The position numbers and the translations under genes were made by a program. Shown here piece after piece: positions 1-7,341 of a stretch of 64,000 nt of DNA. The notes beneath the pieces were generated by a model. That model had not been told where the DNA came from and ran no database searches. It was given only the letters and a program-made list of their open reading frames with translations. Origin of the DNA: RYN-133 sp963785425 (GTDB lineage: Bacteria > Actinomycetota > Actinomycetes > Mycobacteriales > Jatrophihabitantaceae); NCBI GenBank assembly GCA_963785425.1, contig CAWAVG010000002.1, positions 868,001-932,000 on the forward strand, in the 5' to 3' direction. Position 1 is the first letter of the stretch. Each line of letters begins with the position of its first letter.

Positions 1-194
1 CTGGTGCCGTTGGGCAGCAGCTCGCCGAAGTCCTCGAAGAGGACGATGCCGTTGCACAACAGGCTCCACCCCTGCTCGGGGTGCGAGACGAGGACGTGCG
101 CGGCATCGCGGTCGCTGGCGTCGACCGGTGGGCACTGCGGCTCGTGGCAGCAGCGCGTGTGAGCGGACATTTCGGTGTGCTGGAACGTGGTCAT
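1..194 (-). CDS. DUF5999 family small protein, 3' end beyond the window
   Basis: The reverse frame from the ATG at 192-194 runs for 64 codons and leaves the window at its left edge. The peptide has a CC...C cluster near residues 15-21 (RCCHEPQCPP), then SHPEQGWSLLCNGIVLFED and GELLPNG. This order matches DUF5999, a family of short (about 60-80 residue) actinobacterial proteins of unknown function, so most of the gene is probably present. The three or four cysteines suggest a small metal-binding fold, which is inference. A second ATG at residue 9 is an alternative start. The upstream 344 bases hold no other gene, so it probably has its own promoter there. Confidence 0.75.
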   Translation of the reverse strand, partial: MTTFQHTEMSAHTRCCHEPQCPPVDASDRDAAHVLVSHPEQGWSLLCNGIVLFEDFGELLPNGT

Positions 195-538
195 GTTGCT
201 GGTCCTGTAGGGGGCGTGATCCGGCGGGGGAATCGGATCGGTGTGCAGTTGTGAGACTGGCCTGCTCTCAAGGTGCCGCAGCCGGCCCGGAGTGATACCG
301 ACTGGCTGTCGGTCTTCCGATCGGCTCCGAAATCGCTTCCAGAGAGAGCTACCTCACAAGTCTCCCCCGGAAAGCATGGTTGTCCACGCGGCGCGACGAA
401 ACCTGGGCCTCCGTTTCGGACAAATCCGGGCAAGTTATGTGTGGTTTCTGTAAAATTGTTACCGGCACGTGATGTTGCAACCGCTTGGTTTGGTCGGACT
501 ACAAACAATATCGACGGTACGCCGCAGCGGCCGCAAGG
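195..538. other. 344-bp gene-free region upstream of the DUF5999 gene
   Basis: No credible coding frame was found on either strand; the open frames here are short and lack family features. The part at about 425-520 is clearly more AT-rich than the flanks and is the likely promoter region for the leftward DUF5999 gene. An exact 6-bp hairpin (ACCGAC, 5-base loop, GTCGGT) lies at 297-313, so a transcript starting near 450-500 would carry a structured leader of about 250-300 bases. I could not match it to a known riboswitch class. Confidence 0.4.
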
Positions 539-1000
539 TCAGGTGCGACCCCAGCGCTCTTGCGCCGCTCTCAGGTCGCCGTCGCGCGGCACCCAATCGG
601 CGAGCACGGCGGGCAGGCCGGCGCGCATCCCGGCGTCGATGACCTCCGGGTCGTCGTCGATCACCGCGGCGATCCCGCGCGGGGCGAGATCGCGCAGGAC
701 GGCGAGCTTGTACACCCGGGCCGGGCGGTAGTCACCCTCCGGGCGCATGTGCAGCTCCGCGGCGGGCAGATCGTGCCGGCCGAACCACTCGAGGGTGACC
801 TCGCGCAACCACTCGGGCCGCCCGGTGAGCCACACGATCTCGTGCTCCCGCGCCAGGTCGGCGACCAGCCGGCGGCCCTCGGGGAGCAGCGGGTCGGCGT
901 CCGCCTCGGCGAAGAAGCGATGCCAGCGCCGCCGACGCAGGTGGTGGAGCCGGTGCCGGACGTCGGCGACAACGCCGTCGACGTCGAACACCGCGAGCAC
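539..1000 (-). CDS. HAD-superfamily phosphatase (polynucleotide-kinase-phosphatase-like)
   Basis: A single-domain HAD hydrolase of about 153 residues. Motif I is DVDGVVAD right at the N-terminus, with the nucleophile and acid/base aspartates at about residues 6 and 8. Motif II lies in VWLTGRPE and the metal-binding acidic motif is IDDDPEVID near the C-terminus. The compact form with T-G-R-P resembles the phosphatase half of polynucleotide kinase and other small actinobacterial HAD phosphatases; the substrate is not evident. The GTG at 1000 is preferred to the GTG at 1009, because a TAGGGT -10 element at 1008-1013 overlaps the upstream codon and would start a leaderless mRNA at 1000. The gene is divergent from guaB1 with only a few dozen bases between. 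Confidence 0.8.
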   Translation of the reverse strand: MLAVFDVDGVVADVRHRLHHLRRRRWHRFFAEADADPLLPEGRRLVADLAREHEIVWLTGRPEWLREVTLEWFGRHDLPAAELHMRPEGDYRPARVYKLAVLRDLAPRGIAAVIDDDPEVIDAGMRAGLPAVLADWVPRDGDLRAAQERWGRT

Positions 1001-1007
1001 ACCCGTC

Positions 1008-1013
1008 ACCCTA
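1008..1013 (-). promoter_or_regulatory. -10 element TAGGGT for the HAD gene
   Basis: TAGGGT on the reverse strand ends 7 bases before the GTG at 1000, the spacing repeated at many starts in this window. It supports a leaderless transcript and the shorter start. Confidence 0.45.
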
Positions 1014-1023
1014 GATTGCCGAC

Positions 1024-1029
1024 TAGAAT
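1024..1029 (+). promoter_or_regulatory. -10 element TAGAAT for guaB1
   Basis: TAGAAT is followed after 9 bases by the GTG of guaB1 at 1039. Transcription would begin within two or three bases of the start codon. No good -35 is visible. Confidence 0.4.
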
Positions 1030-1038
1030 TATCTCCTC

Positions 1039-2472
1039 GTGCGCTTCCTCGATCCGAATCCGCAGTTCGAGCTGACCTATGACGACGTGTTCATGGTGCC
1101 CGCTCGGTCCTCGGTCGCGTCCCGTTTCGACGTCGACCTGACCACGTCCGACGGCAGCGGGGCCACGATCCCGATCGTCGTCGCCAACATGACCGCGGTG
1201 GCCGGGCGCCGCATGGCCGAGACGGTCGCGCGGCGCGGTGGGGTGACGGTGCTGCCCCAGGACATCCCGGCCGAGGTGGTGCGTGACGTCGTGGCCTGGG
1301 TCAAGACGCGGCACCCCGTCGTCGACACCGCGGTCACGCTGAGCCCCCAGGCGCCCGTCAGCGATGCCCTGGCGTTGCTGCCCAAGCGCGCGCACGGCGC
1401 ACTCGTGGTCGTCGACGACGGCCGTCCCGTCGGCGTCGTCACCGAGGCCGACTGTGCGGGTGCCGATCGGTTCGCTCAGCTGCACCAGGTGATGACGGCG
1501 GATCCGCTGGTGCTGGTCGACCCGATCGATCCGCAACACGCCTTCGAGACCCTCGACAAGGCGCGCCGCAAGCTCGCGCCGGTCGTCGACGCCGACGGGC
1601 AGCTCGTCGGGGTGATCACGCGTACCGGCGCGCTGCGCTCGACCATCTACCGGCCCGCGCTCGACGACGACGGCCGGCTGCGGGTCGCCGCTGCGATCGG
1701 CGTCAACGGCGACGTCGCCGCCAAAGCGGGCGAACTCGTCGATGCCGGCATCGACGTGCTCGTGATGGACACCGCGCACGGGCACCAGCAGCGCATGGTC
1801 GACGCGCTGCGGGCCGTACGTGCGAGCGACCCGGCCGTACCGCTGGTGGCAGGCAACGTGGTGTCGGCCGAGGGCACTCGCGAGCTGATCGAGGCCGGCG
1901 CCGACATCGTCAAGGTCGGCGTCGGACCCGGCGCGATGTGCACCACCCGGATGATGACCGGCGTCGGCCGCCCCCAGTTCTCTGCGGTGCTCGAGTGTGC
2001 GTCCGCCGCCCGGGCTCTCGGCCGGCACGTGTGGGCCGACGGGGGAGTGCGGCACCCCCGTGACGTCGCACTCGCCCTGGCCGCGGGCGCGTCCTCGGTG
2101 ATGATCGGGTCGTGGTTCGCCGGCACCCACGAGTCGCCCGGCGATCTGCACGTCGCCACGGACGGCCGCATGTACAAGGACAGCTTCGGCATGGCATCGG
2201 CGCGTGCCGTCGCCAACCGGACCGTCGGCGAGAGCGCGTTCGACCGGGCACGCAAGGCATTGTTCGAGGAAGGCATCTCGAGCGGACGGCAGTACCTCGA
2301 CCCGGCCCGTCCCGGTGTCGAGGACCTGATCGACACCATCACCGCCGGCGTGCGGTCGGCGTGCACGTACGCCGGTGCGGCCACCATCGAGCAGCTGCAC
2401 GCGCGCGCCGTCGTCGGCGTGCAGTCGGCATCCGGGTACGCCGAAGGACGCCCGCTGTACGCGGGCTGGTGA
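1039..2472 (+). CDS. guaB1: GuaB1-type IMP dehydrogenase-family protein (GMP reductase)
   Basis: This 477-residue protein has the IMPDH/GMPR TIM barrel with an inserted CBS pair. The first barrel strand carries LTYDDVFMVPARSS. Two CBS domains occupy about residues 95-205. MDTAHGH (residues 243-249) contains the cofactor-site Asp, and VGVGPGAMCTTRMMTG (293-308) contains the catalytic loop Cys301. Actinobacterial GuaB1 proteins are IMPDH paralogues that work as GMP reductases, turning GMP back to IMP with NADPH; that assignment is family knowledge. The GTG at 1039 agrees with the conserved N-terminus. The gene ends 14 bases before a Trp-rich leader peptide that precedes trpS. Confidence 0.88.
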   Translation: MRFLDPNPQFELTYDDVFMVPARSSVASRFDVDLTTSDGSGATIPIVVANMTAVAGRRMAETVARRGGVTVLPQDIPAEVVRDVVAWVKTRHPVVDTAVTLSPQAPVSDALALLPKRAHGALVVVDDGRPVGVVTEADCAGADRFAQLHQVMTADPLVLVDPIDPQHAFETLDKARRKLAPVVDADGQLVGVITRTGALRSTIYRPALDDDGRLRVAAAIGVNGDVAAKAGELVDAGIDVLVMDTAHGHQQRMVDALRAVRASDPAVPLVAGNVVSAEGTRELIEAGADIVKVGVGPGAMCTTRMMTGVGRPQFSAVLECASAARALGRHVWADGGVRHPRDVALALAAGASSVMIGSWFAGTHESPGDLHVATDGRMYKDSFGMASARAVANRTVGESAFDRARKALFEEGISSGRQYLDPARPGVEDLIDTITAGVRSACTYAGAATIEQLHARAVVGVQSASGYAEGRPLYAGW

Positions 2473-2474
2473 TC

Positions 2475-2480
2475 TATAGT
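2475..2480 (+). promoter_or_regulatory. -10 element TATAGT for the trpS leader
   Basis: TATAGT ends 6 bases before the ATG at 2487, so the leader peptide would be translated from the first base of the mRNA. No clear -35 hexamer is present. Confidence 0.5.
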
Positions 2481-2486
2481 GCTGCC

Positions 2487-2531
2487 ATGACTTCACGCGT
2501 GCACCAGTGGTGGCCGTCCTCGGACGGCTGA
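2487..2531 (+). CDS. trpS leader peptide with tandem Trp codons
   Basis: A 14-codon reading frame, MTSRVHQWWPSSDG, ends in TGA at 2529-2531, 93 bases before trpS. Codons 8 and 9 (2508-2513) are consecutive TGG. Ribosomes short of charged tRNA-Trp would stall there, exactly at the left arm of the first RNA hairpin (2513-2518). Trp is rare, so two adjacent Trp codons in a 14-residue peptide immediately upstream of a Trp-tRNA synthetase gene are strong evidence for a regulatory leader. The peptide itself probably has no function after synthesis. It appears leaderless, starting 6 bases after a TATAGT element. Confidence 0.85.
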   Translation: MTSRVHQWWPSSDG

Positions 2532-2581
2532 TCCTGCTGCGCGTTACCCACCCCAGGGCCGTCCGTGTTCGGGCGGCCCTG
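2513..2581 (+). promoter_or_regulatory. Trp attenuator: pause hairpin, antiterminator and terminator
   Basis: Three mutually exclusive pairings are visible. Regions 1:2 pair 2513-2518 with 2523-2528 (GCCGTC/GACGGC, 4-base loop). Regions 2:3 pair 2521-2528 with 2558-2565 (CGGACGGC/GCCGTCCG, perfect). Regions 3:4 pair 2554-2565 with 2570-2581 (12 pairs, one G-U, loop TGTT). A ribosome stalled on the TGG pair at 2508-2513 masks region 1, frees region 2 to pair with region 3, and blocks the 3:4 terminator hairpin. With ample Trp-tRNA the ribosome reaches the stop codon and the terminator forms. The terminator lacks a strong U-run, as is common in high-GC actinobacteria. Confidence 0.85.
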
Positions 2582-2624
2582 CGTGCTGTTCGGACGCGGC
2601 GACCCGTGAACCGAAAGGCACGTC

Positions 2625-3602
2625 ATGTCCCGCGTCCTCACCGGCGACCGGCCCACCGGCGCTCTGCACCTCGGCCACTACTTCGGCACGCTCGCGAACC
2701 GGGTGCGGCTGCAACGTGACGGCCACGAGATCTTCGTCGTCGTCGCCGACTACCAGGTGATCATCGACCGCGAGCGACCGCACCGGGTGCGTGAACTCGT
2801 GCGTGAGCTCGTCCGCGACTATCTCGCGGTCGGCCTCGATCCCGACACGACGGTGATCTTCCCGCACAGCGCGGTGCCGGCGCTCAACCAGCTGATGCTG
2901 CCGTTCCTGTCACTCGTCGGGATGGGCGAGCTGATGCGCAATCCGACAGTCAAGGACGAGATCCGCAATGCCGGTCGTGAGTCGGTCAGCGGGCTCACGT
3001 TCACGTATCCGGTGCACCAGGCCGCGGACATCCTGTTCTGCAAGGGCGAACTGGTTCCCGTCGGACGCGACCAGCTGCCGCATCTCGAGCTGACGCGCAG
3101 CATCGCGCGACGGTTCGGGGAGCGCTACCAGGCGATCTTCCCGCTGCCGCAGGCCCTGCTCGGAGAGGCGCCGGTGCTGCGCGGGCTGGACGGCCGCAAG
3201 ATGGGCAAGAGCCTGGGGAACGCGATCGCGCTGAGCGACGACCGGGACACGATCGCCGCCAAGATCCGCGCGGCGCGCACGGACAGCATGCGCACGATCA
3301 CGTTCGAGCCCGACACCCGTCCGGCGGTCGCGAACCTGATCATGATCGCCGCGCTGTGCTCCGGGCGAACGCCGCAGGACATCGCGGCCGAGGTCGGCGC
3401 CGGAGGCGCGGGGGAGCTCAAGGCGCTCACCGTCGAGGCCGTCGACGGGTTGCTGGCGCCGGTGCGGCAGCGCCGCTCACAGGTCAGCGAGCACGAGCTG
3501 GATCACGTGCTGGAACGCGGTGTGAAGACTGCGACGGCCATCGCCGAAGCGACGCTGGCCGAGGTGGTGCAAGTGATGGGAATGGATGTCATCACCCTTT
3601 AG
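2625..3602 (+). CDS. trpS: Tryptophanyl-tRNA synthetase
   Basis: This 325-residue class Ic synthetase charges tRNA-Trp in the cytoplasm. The HIGH-type signature is HLGH at residues 15-18, after GDRPTGAL. The KMSKS equivalent is KMGKS near residue 190, in GRKMGKSLGNAI. Length is normal for bacterial TrpRS (about 325-335). The ATG at 2625 follows a GAAAGG Shine-Dalgarno sequence. The gene sits behind a Trp leader peptide and attenuator, so its expression should rise when charged tRNA-Trp is low. In Streptomyces coelicolor an auxiliary, indolmycin-resistant TrpRS gene is controlled by ribosome-mediated attenuation. Whether this enzyme is the sole or an auxiliary TrpRS cannot be judged from the window. 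Confidence 0.93.
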   Translation: MSRVLTGDRPTGALHLGHYFGTLANRVRLQRDGHEIFVVVADYQVIIDRERPHRVRELVRELVRDYLAVGLDPDTTVIFPHSAVPALNQLMLPFLSLVGMGELMRNPTVKDEIRNAGRESVSGLTFTYPVHQAADILFCKGELVPVGRDQLPHLELTRSIARRFGERYQAIFPLPQALLGEAPVLRGLDGRKMGKSLGNAIALSDDRDTIAAKIRAARTDSMRTITFEPDTRPAVANLIMIAALCSGRTPQDIAAEVGAGGAGELKALTVEAVDGLLAPVRQRRSQVSEHELDHVLERGVKTATAIAEATLAEVVQVMGMDVITL

Positions 3603-3617
3603 GCACCGTGCGATTCG

Positions 3618-4571
3618 GTGTGTGACAGTGGTGTGGTGAGCGCGCACGATCACCAGCATTCGCCGAGCGCCGACCGGCGCTGGCTGGGCGCTGCGCTCGC
3701 GGTCATCGTCGTGTTCATGGTGGGCGAGGTGATCGGCGGGTTGCTTGCGCATTCGCTCGCGCTGCTCACCGACGCGGCGCACATGCTCACCGACGCGGCG
3801 GCGCTGGCGCTGGCGATCGCGGCGTCGCGGATCGTCCAGCGCCCGGCACGTGGCGCGTTCACCTACGGGTTCGCGCGCGTGGACGCTTTGTCGGGTCAGG
3901 CGAGCGGGATCACGCTGATCCTGCTGGCGGTGTGGTTCGCGATCGAGGCCGTGCAGCGGCTGTTCTCGCCGGCCGACGTGCACGGGGGAGCGGTCACCGC
4001 GGTCGCGCTCGTGGGTGTCGGCGTCAACATCGTCGCCACGCTGCTCGCCGGGCGCGCCGACCGCAGCGGGCTGAACGTGCGCGGTGTGATCGCGCATCTG
4101 CTGACCGACCTGTGGGCGTTCACCGCGACCGTGCTGGCGGGTGTGGTGGTGCTCACGACCGGGTGGACTCGCGCCGACCCGATCGCGTCGCTCGTAGTCG
4201 CTGCGTTGATGGCGTGGACGGGATGGCGTCTCGTCCACGCTGCGGGGCGGGTGTTCCTCGAGGCCGCGCCGTCCGGCGTCGACCCGGTGGCGCTCGGTGA
4301 GGAGTTGGCGCATACCGACGGCGTCGCCGAGGTGCACGACCTGCACGTGTGGGAGATCGGCCCGGGCACGGTTGCGCTCTCGGCGCACGTCCTGGTGCGT
4401 CCGCCGCGCGACTGCCATGAGGTCGCTGCAGCCCTGCGGACGATGCTGCGCGAACGGCATCGGATCGGCCACGTGACACTGCAGACCGATCACGCCGACG
4501 CTACCGACCAGCACGCCGCGGCGGAGTGCGTCGACGCGCACGGCGTCGTGCACACGCCTCAGGTGGGATAA
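3618..4571 (+). CDS. Cation diffusion facilitator (CzcD/ZitB-type) metal exporter
   Basis: About 310 residues with six predicted membrane segments and a cytoplasmic C-terminal domain. Two CDF metal-site signatures are visible: HxxxD in TM2 (DAAHMLTDAAALALA) and HxxxD in TM5 (IAHLLTDLWAF). The C-terminal domain contains HDLHVWEIGPG, the usual CDF dimer and metal-sensing element, and ends in a His-containing tail. The family exports Zn(II), Co(II) or Cd(II) in exchange for protons. The start could be GTG at 3618, 3633 or 3636; the last, reading SAHDHQHS, puts a His-rich N-terminus just before TM1 and is plausible. It follows trpS by 15 bases and may be co-transcribed. Confidence 0.88.
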   Translation: MCDSGVVSAHDHQHSPSADRRWLGAALAVIVVFMVGEVIGGLLAHSLALLTDAAHMLTDAAALALAIAASRIVQRPARGAFTYGFARVDALSGQASGITLILLAVWFAIEAVQRLFSPADVHGGAVTAVALVGVGVNIVATLLAGRADRSGLNVRGVIAHLLTDLWAFTATVLAGVVVLTTGWTRADPIASLVVAALMAWTGWRLVHAAGRVFLEAAPSGVDPVALGEELAHTDGVAEVHDLHVWEIGPGTVALSAHVLVRPPRDCHEVAAALRTMLRERHRIGHVTLQTDHADATDQHAAAECVDAHGVVHTPQVG

Positions 4572-4619
4572 CTGCCGCCGGCAGGGTTCGACCCGCCCCG
4601 ATCGTGGAAGACTCGCACC

Positions 4620-6005
4620 ATGTTGGTGCCGATGCCGCCCCAAAGCGCGCTGTTCCTGCTCGCCGAGACGCGGGAGCACCCGATGCACGTAGGCAGCCTG
4701 CAGTTGTTCCAGCCGCCGGAGGGAGCGACGGTGCAGGACGTGAGCGCGCTGTTCGACCAGGCGCTCGCGAGCACGGAGGTGGCACCGCTGTTCCAGAAAC
4801 GGCCGCGGCGCTCTCTCGGCACACTCGGCCAGTGGGGTTGGGAGGTCGACGACCAGTTCGATCTCGAGCACCACGTGCGCAAGAGCGCGCTGCCACAGCC
4901 CGGGAGGGTGCGCGAGTTGCTCGCGCTGTGTTCGCGACTGCACTCGTCCCTGCTCGACCGGCACCGGCCCCTGTGGGAGACGCATCTGATCGAAGGTCTC
5001 GCCGACGGACGATTTGCCGTCTACACCAAGGCCCATCATTCGTTGGTCGACGGTGTCTCGGCGTTGCGGGTCGTGAGCCGGATGCTGTCCGACGACCCGG
5101 ACGAGGTCGACATGCCGCCGCCCTGGGCGCCACGGCAGGGCGGCGAGAAGCCGCCGCGCGAGCGCCGCGGCCAGGAGTCGGTCTCGGCGCTGCAGCAGGC
5201 GCTGGGAATCGCTGGTGATGTGGCCGGGTTGGTGCCGGCGTTCGCGCGGACCGTGGGGCGCGCACTCAACGAACAGGGCGGCAACATGTCGTTCTCCGCG
5301 CCGCGCACGATGTTCAACGTTCCGGTGACGAGCGCGCGACGGTTCGCGGCGCAGTCGTGGCCGATCGAGCGAATCCGGCAGGTCGGCAAGGCCTGCGATG
5401 CAACGGTGAACGATGTCGTCCTGACGATGTGCTCGGGCGCGCTGCGCTCGTATCTGATCGGCGAGGACGCGCTGCCGGACGCCCCGCTCATCGCGATGGT
5501 GCCCGTGTCGTTGCACGGTACGGAATCCGGCGCCGGTGACGGCGGCGGCAACTCGGTCGGCGTCGTCATGTGCAACCTCGGTACGCACCTCGACGACCCG
5601 GTGGAACGGTTGCAGACCGTGCACCAGTCGATGATCGACGGGAAAGAGGCGATGCGCGGCATGTCGCAGCTGCAGACGCTTGCGATGAGCGCGCTTGGCG
5701 TGAGCCCGCTCGCCGTCTACCCGCTGCTGCGGCTGGACGGGAAGATGCGCCCGCCGTTCAACCTCGTCATCTCCAACGTCCCCGGCCCACGCTCGTCGAT
5801 GTACTGGAACGGCGCACGACTTGACGGCTTGTACCCGTTGTCGATCGTGCTCGACGGGCAGGCGCTGAACATCACCGTCACCAGCTACGCCGACGAGATC
5901 GCTTTCGGTCTCGTCGGTTGCCGGCGTTCCGTCCCGCATCTGCAGCGGCTGCTCACGTATCTCGGCGACGAGTTGGCAGCGCTCGAAACGGCAGTCGGCG
6001 TCTAG
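4620..6005 (+). CDS. WS/DGAT family wax ester synthase / diacylglycerol acyltransferase
   Basis: The 461-residue protein carries the active-site motif HHSLVDG at residues 139-145 (HHxxxDG), in which the second His is the catalytic base. The C-terminal half holds NLVISNVPGPRSSMYWNG, the conserved N-P-G-P element of WS/DGATs. The length is typical (450-480). These enzymes esterify diacylglycerol or fatty alcohols with acyl-CoA and make triacylglycerol or wax esters for storage, mostly at the cytoplasmic membrane and lipid-body surface. Actinobacteria often carry many paralogues. The ATG at 4620 lies about 49 bases after the CDF gene. A terminator-like hairpin follows the stop codon. Confidence 0.92.
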   Translation: MLVPMPPQSALFLLAETREHPMHVGSLQLFQPPEGATVQDVSALFDQALASTEVAPLFQKRPRRSLGTLGQWGWEVDDQFDLEHHVRKSALPQPGRVRELLALCSRLHSSLLDRHRPLWETHLIEGLADGRFAVYTKAHHSLVDGVSALRVVSRMLSDDPDEVDMPPPWAPRQGGEKPPRERRGQESVSALQQALGIAGDVAGLVPAFARTVGRALNEQGGNMSFSAPRTMFNVPVTSARRFAAQSWPIERIRQVGKACDATVNDVVLTMCSGALRSYLIGEDALPDAPLIAMVPVSLHGTESGAGDGGGNSVGVVMCNLGTHLDDPVERLQTVHQSMIDGKEAMRGMSQLQTLAMSALGVSPLAVYPLLRLDGKMRPPFNLVISNVPGPRSSMYWNGARLDGLYPLSIVLDGQALNITVTSYADEIAFGLVGCRRSVPHLQRLLTYLGDELAALETAVGV

Positions 6006-6031
6006 GCCACGCGGGTGAGTACCAGCGTGGC
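6006..6031 (+). terminator. Hairpin after the WS/DGAT gene
   Basis: GCCACGC at 6006-6012 pairs perfectly with GCGTGGC at 6025-6031 over a 12-base loop, beginning one base after the TAG stop. There is no U-tract. It sits between two convergent genes and could act in both directions. Confidence 0.5.
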
Positions 6032-6055
6032 GCACGCACGCAACGGCAGGCCCGG

Positions 6056-7272
6056 TTACGGATCGGCGGAAGGCAACTCGTCGCGCGGTTTGCTGAACGT
6101 GCGTCCGGTAGTGGGTGAGGTCCACCAGGTGGTGTCGTCCTCGTCGCGGGACACTTGCCAGCCGGCGTCGTGTTTGCAGTGGTGATGTCGCGAGCACAAG
6201 GGTTGGAGGTTCGTGATCACGGTGTTGTGGCCGTTGAACGCGACGATGTGGTCGGCTTCGCAGCGGGTCGCGCGGCGGTTGCAGCCGGGGAACCGGCAGG
6301 TGGGGTGCTGGGCGGTGACCCAGCGCCCCTGGGCGGCGGAGGGGAGCCGACGTTCGGGATGAGCATCGATACCCGGCTCCGGCATGACCCGGCCGGTGCT
6401 GTCGACGGTGACCCGGTCGATGCGGGTGGTGGGGTCGGTGAGCAGGTCGCGGCATTGGGAGGCGGGGATCGGGCCGTAGCCGGCCAGCTCACCCGGCGCG
6501 TCACTGGTCCCGTCCGCGGTCGCCTGGGGCATCAGGAGCTGCACCCGCATCCCCCGGCGCGGGTGTTCCCGCAGTCGTGCGGCCGAGGACGAGGTCACGC
6601 AGGGTGTCGGCTCGTTTCTGGTCCATGCTGCGGGTGTCGTCGATGCCCTTGGCCAGTTCGGTCAGCCGGGCATACATGGCTTCGGCGTCGGCGGCGGTGT
6701 GGGTGGACCAGATACCGGCCATTCCGTCCGGCAACGGCGAGCAACTCACCCGCCGCTCCGCCTTCGCGTCGGCGAACCGCTCCTCGACCTGGCGGGCATC
6801 GAAGCGGGCCACCGCCCGCCGTAGCGAGGCGCGGAACTGAGTGCACGGTCTGACTCGGCCGCCCGCCCGAGCACCCGCTCCTCGACCTTCGCGGTGACTA
6901 CCGCGTCCAAGTGGCCGGTCAGCTCCGCCGCAGCCGCCACATGCACCGCGCTGACCTCACCGGCTCGTGCAGCTCCAGCAGCCGCGGCAGCCGCTCCACC
7001 ACCTGGGTGGCCTGCATCAGCCGCGTCTTCGCATAGTCCGGTGACCACCGCAGCTCACACGCCACCTCATCGCGCGCCCAATCATGAGCATCGCGTGGGT
7101 CGTGGACCGCGGCGAGGAACCGCTCCGTCCGCGCATCGACACGAGCCCGCAACCGAGCCAGTTCGGCGAGCATCTCGAACTGCTGATCACGCGAACACGC
7201 CGCAGGATCCACCCGCAACAACCGCTCGATCTTCCTCGCCACAACCCGCACACTACGAGCAGGGTCTGACAC
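6056..7272 (-). pseudogene. DUF222 / HNH endonuclease domain protein, three frameshifts
   Basis: The gene reads from GTG at 7272 in one frame (MSDPARSVRVVARKIERLL...) and changes frame three times: near 6961-6965, near 6838-6860 and near 6570-6590. The pieces join in order: DUF222 helical region, the VEERVLGRAAE / FRASLRRAVARFDAR block, RADTLRDLVLG / REHPRRGMRVQLLMPQ, and a C-terminal HNH domain. The HNH part is intact: CRFPGCNRRATRCEADHI, then a zinc-knuckle CSRHHHCKH. DUF222/HNH proteins are abundant and repeated in actinobacterial genomes and are not clearly essential, so true decay is possible. Other conserved genes here have similar one-base shifts, so sequence error is equally possible. 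No function can be assumed as it stands. Confidence 0.75.
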
Positions 7273-7341
7273 TTTCGGACGAGAATCCGCAAGCAGAACA
7301 AGAGGGATTCTGCGCCGACCGGCGGGCGGCGCTGCATCTCG

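Noticed and set aside
3477..6455. 992-codon open frame on the reverse strand
   Set aside because: It is antisense to trpS, the CDF gene and the WS/DGAT gene, Arg/His-rich and without domains: a GC-skew shadow frame.
6056..7272. DUF222/HNH gene as a homing endonuclease or mobile element
   Set aside because: No intein, intron boundary, transposase or terminal repeats are nearby; DUF222 proteins are ordinary, multicopy actinobacterial genes.
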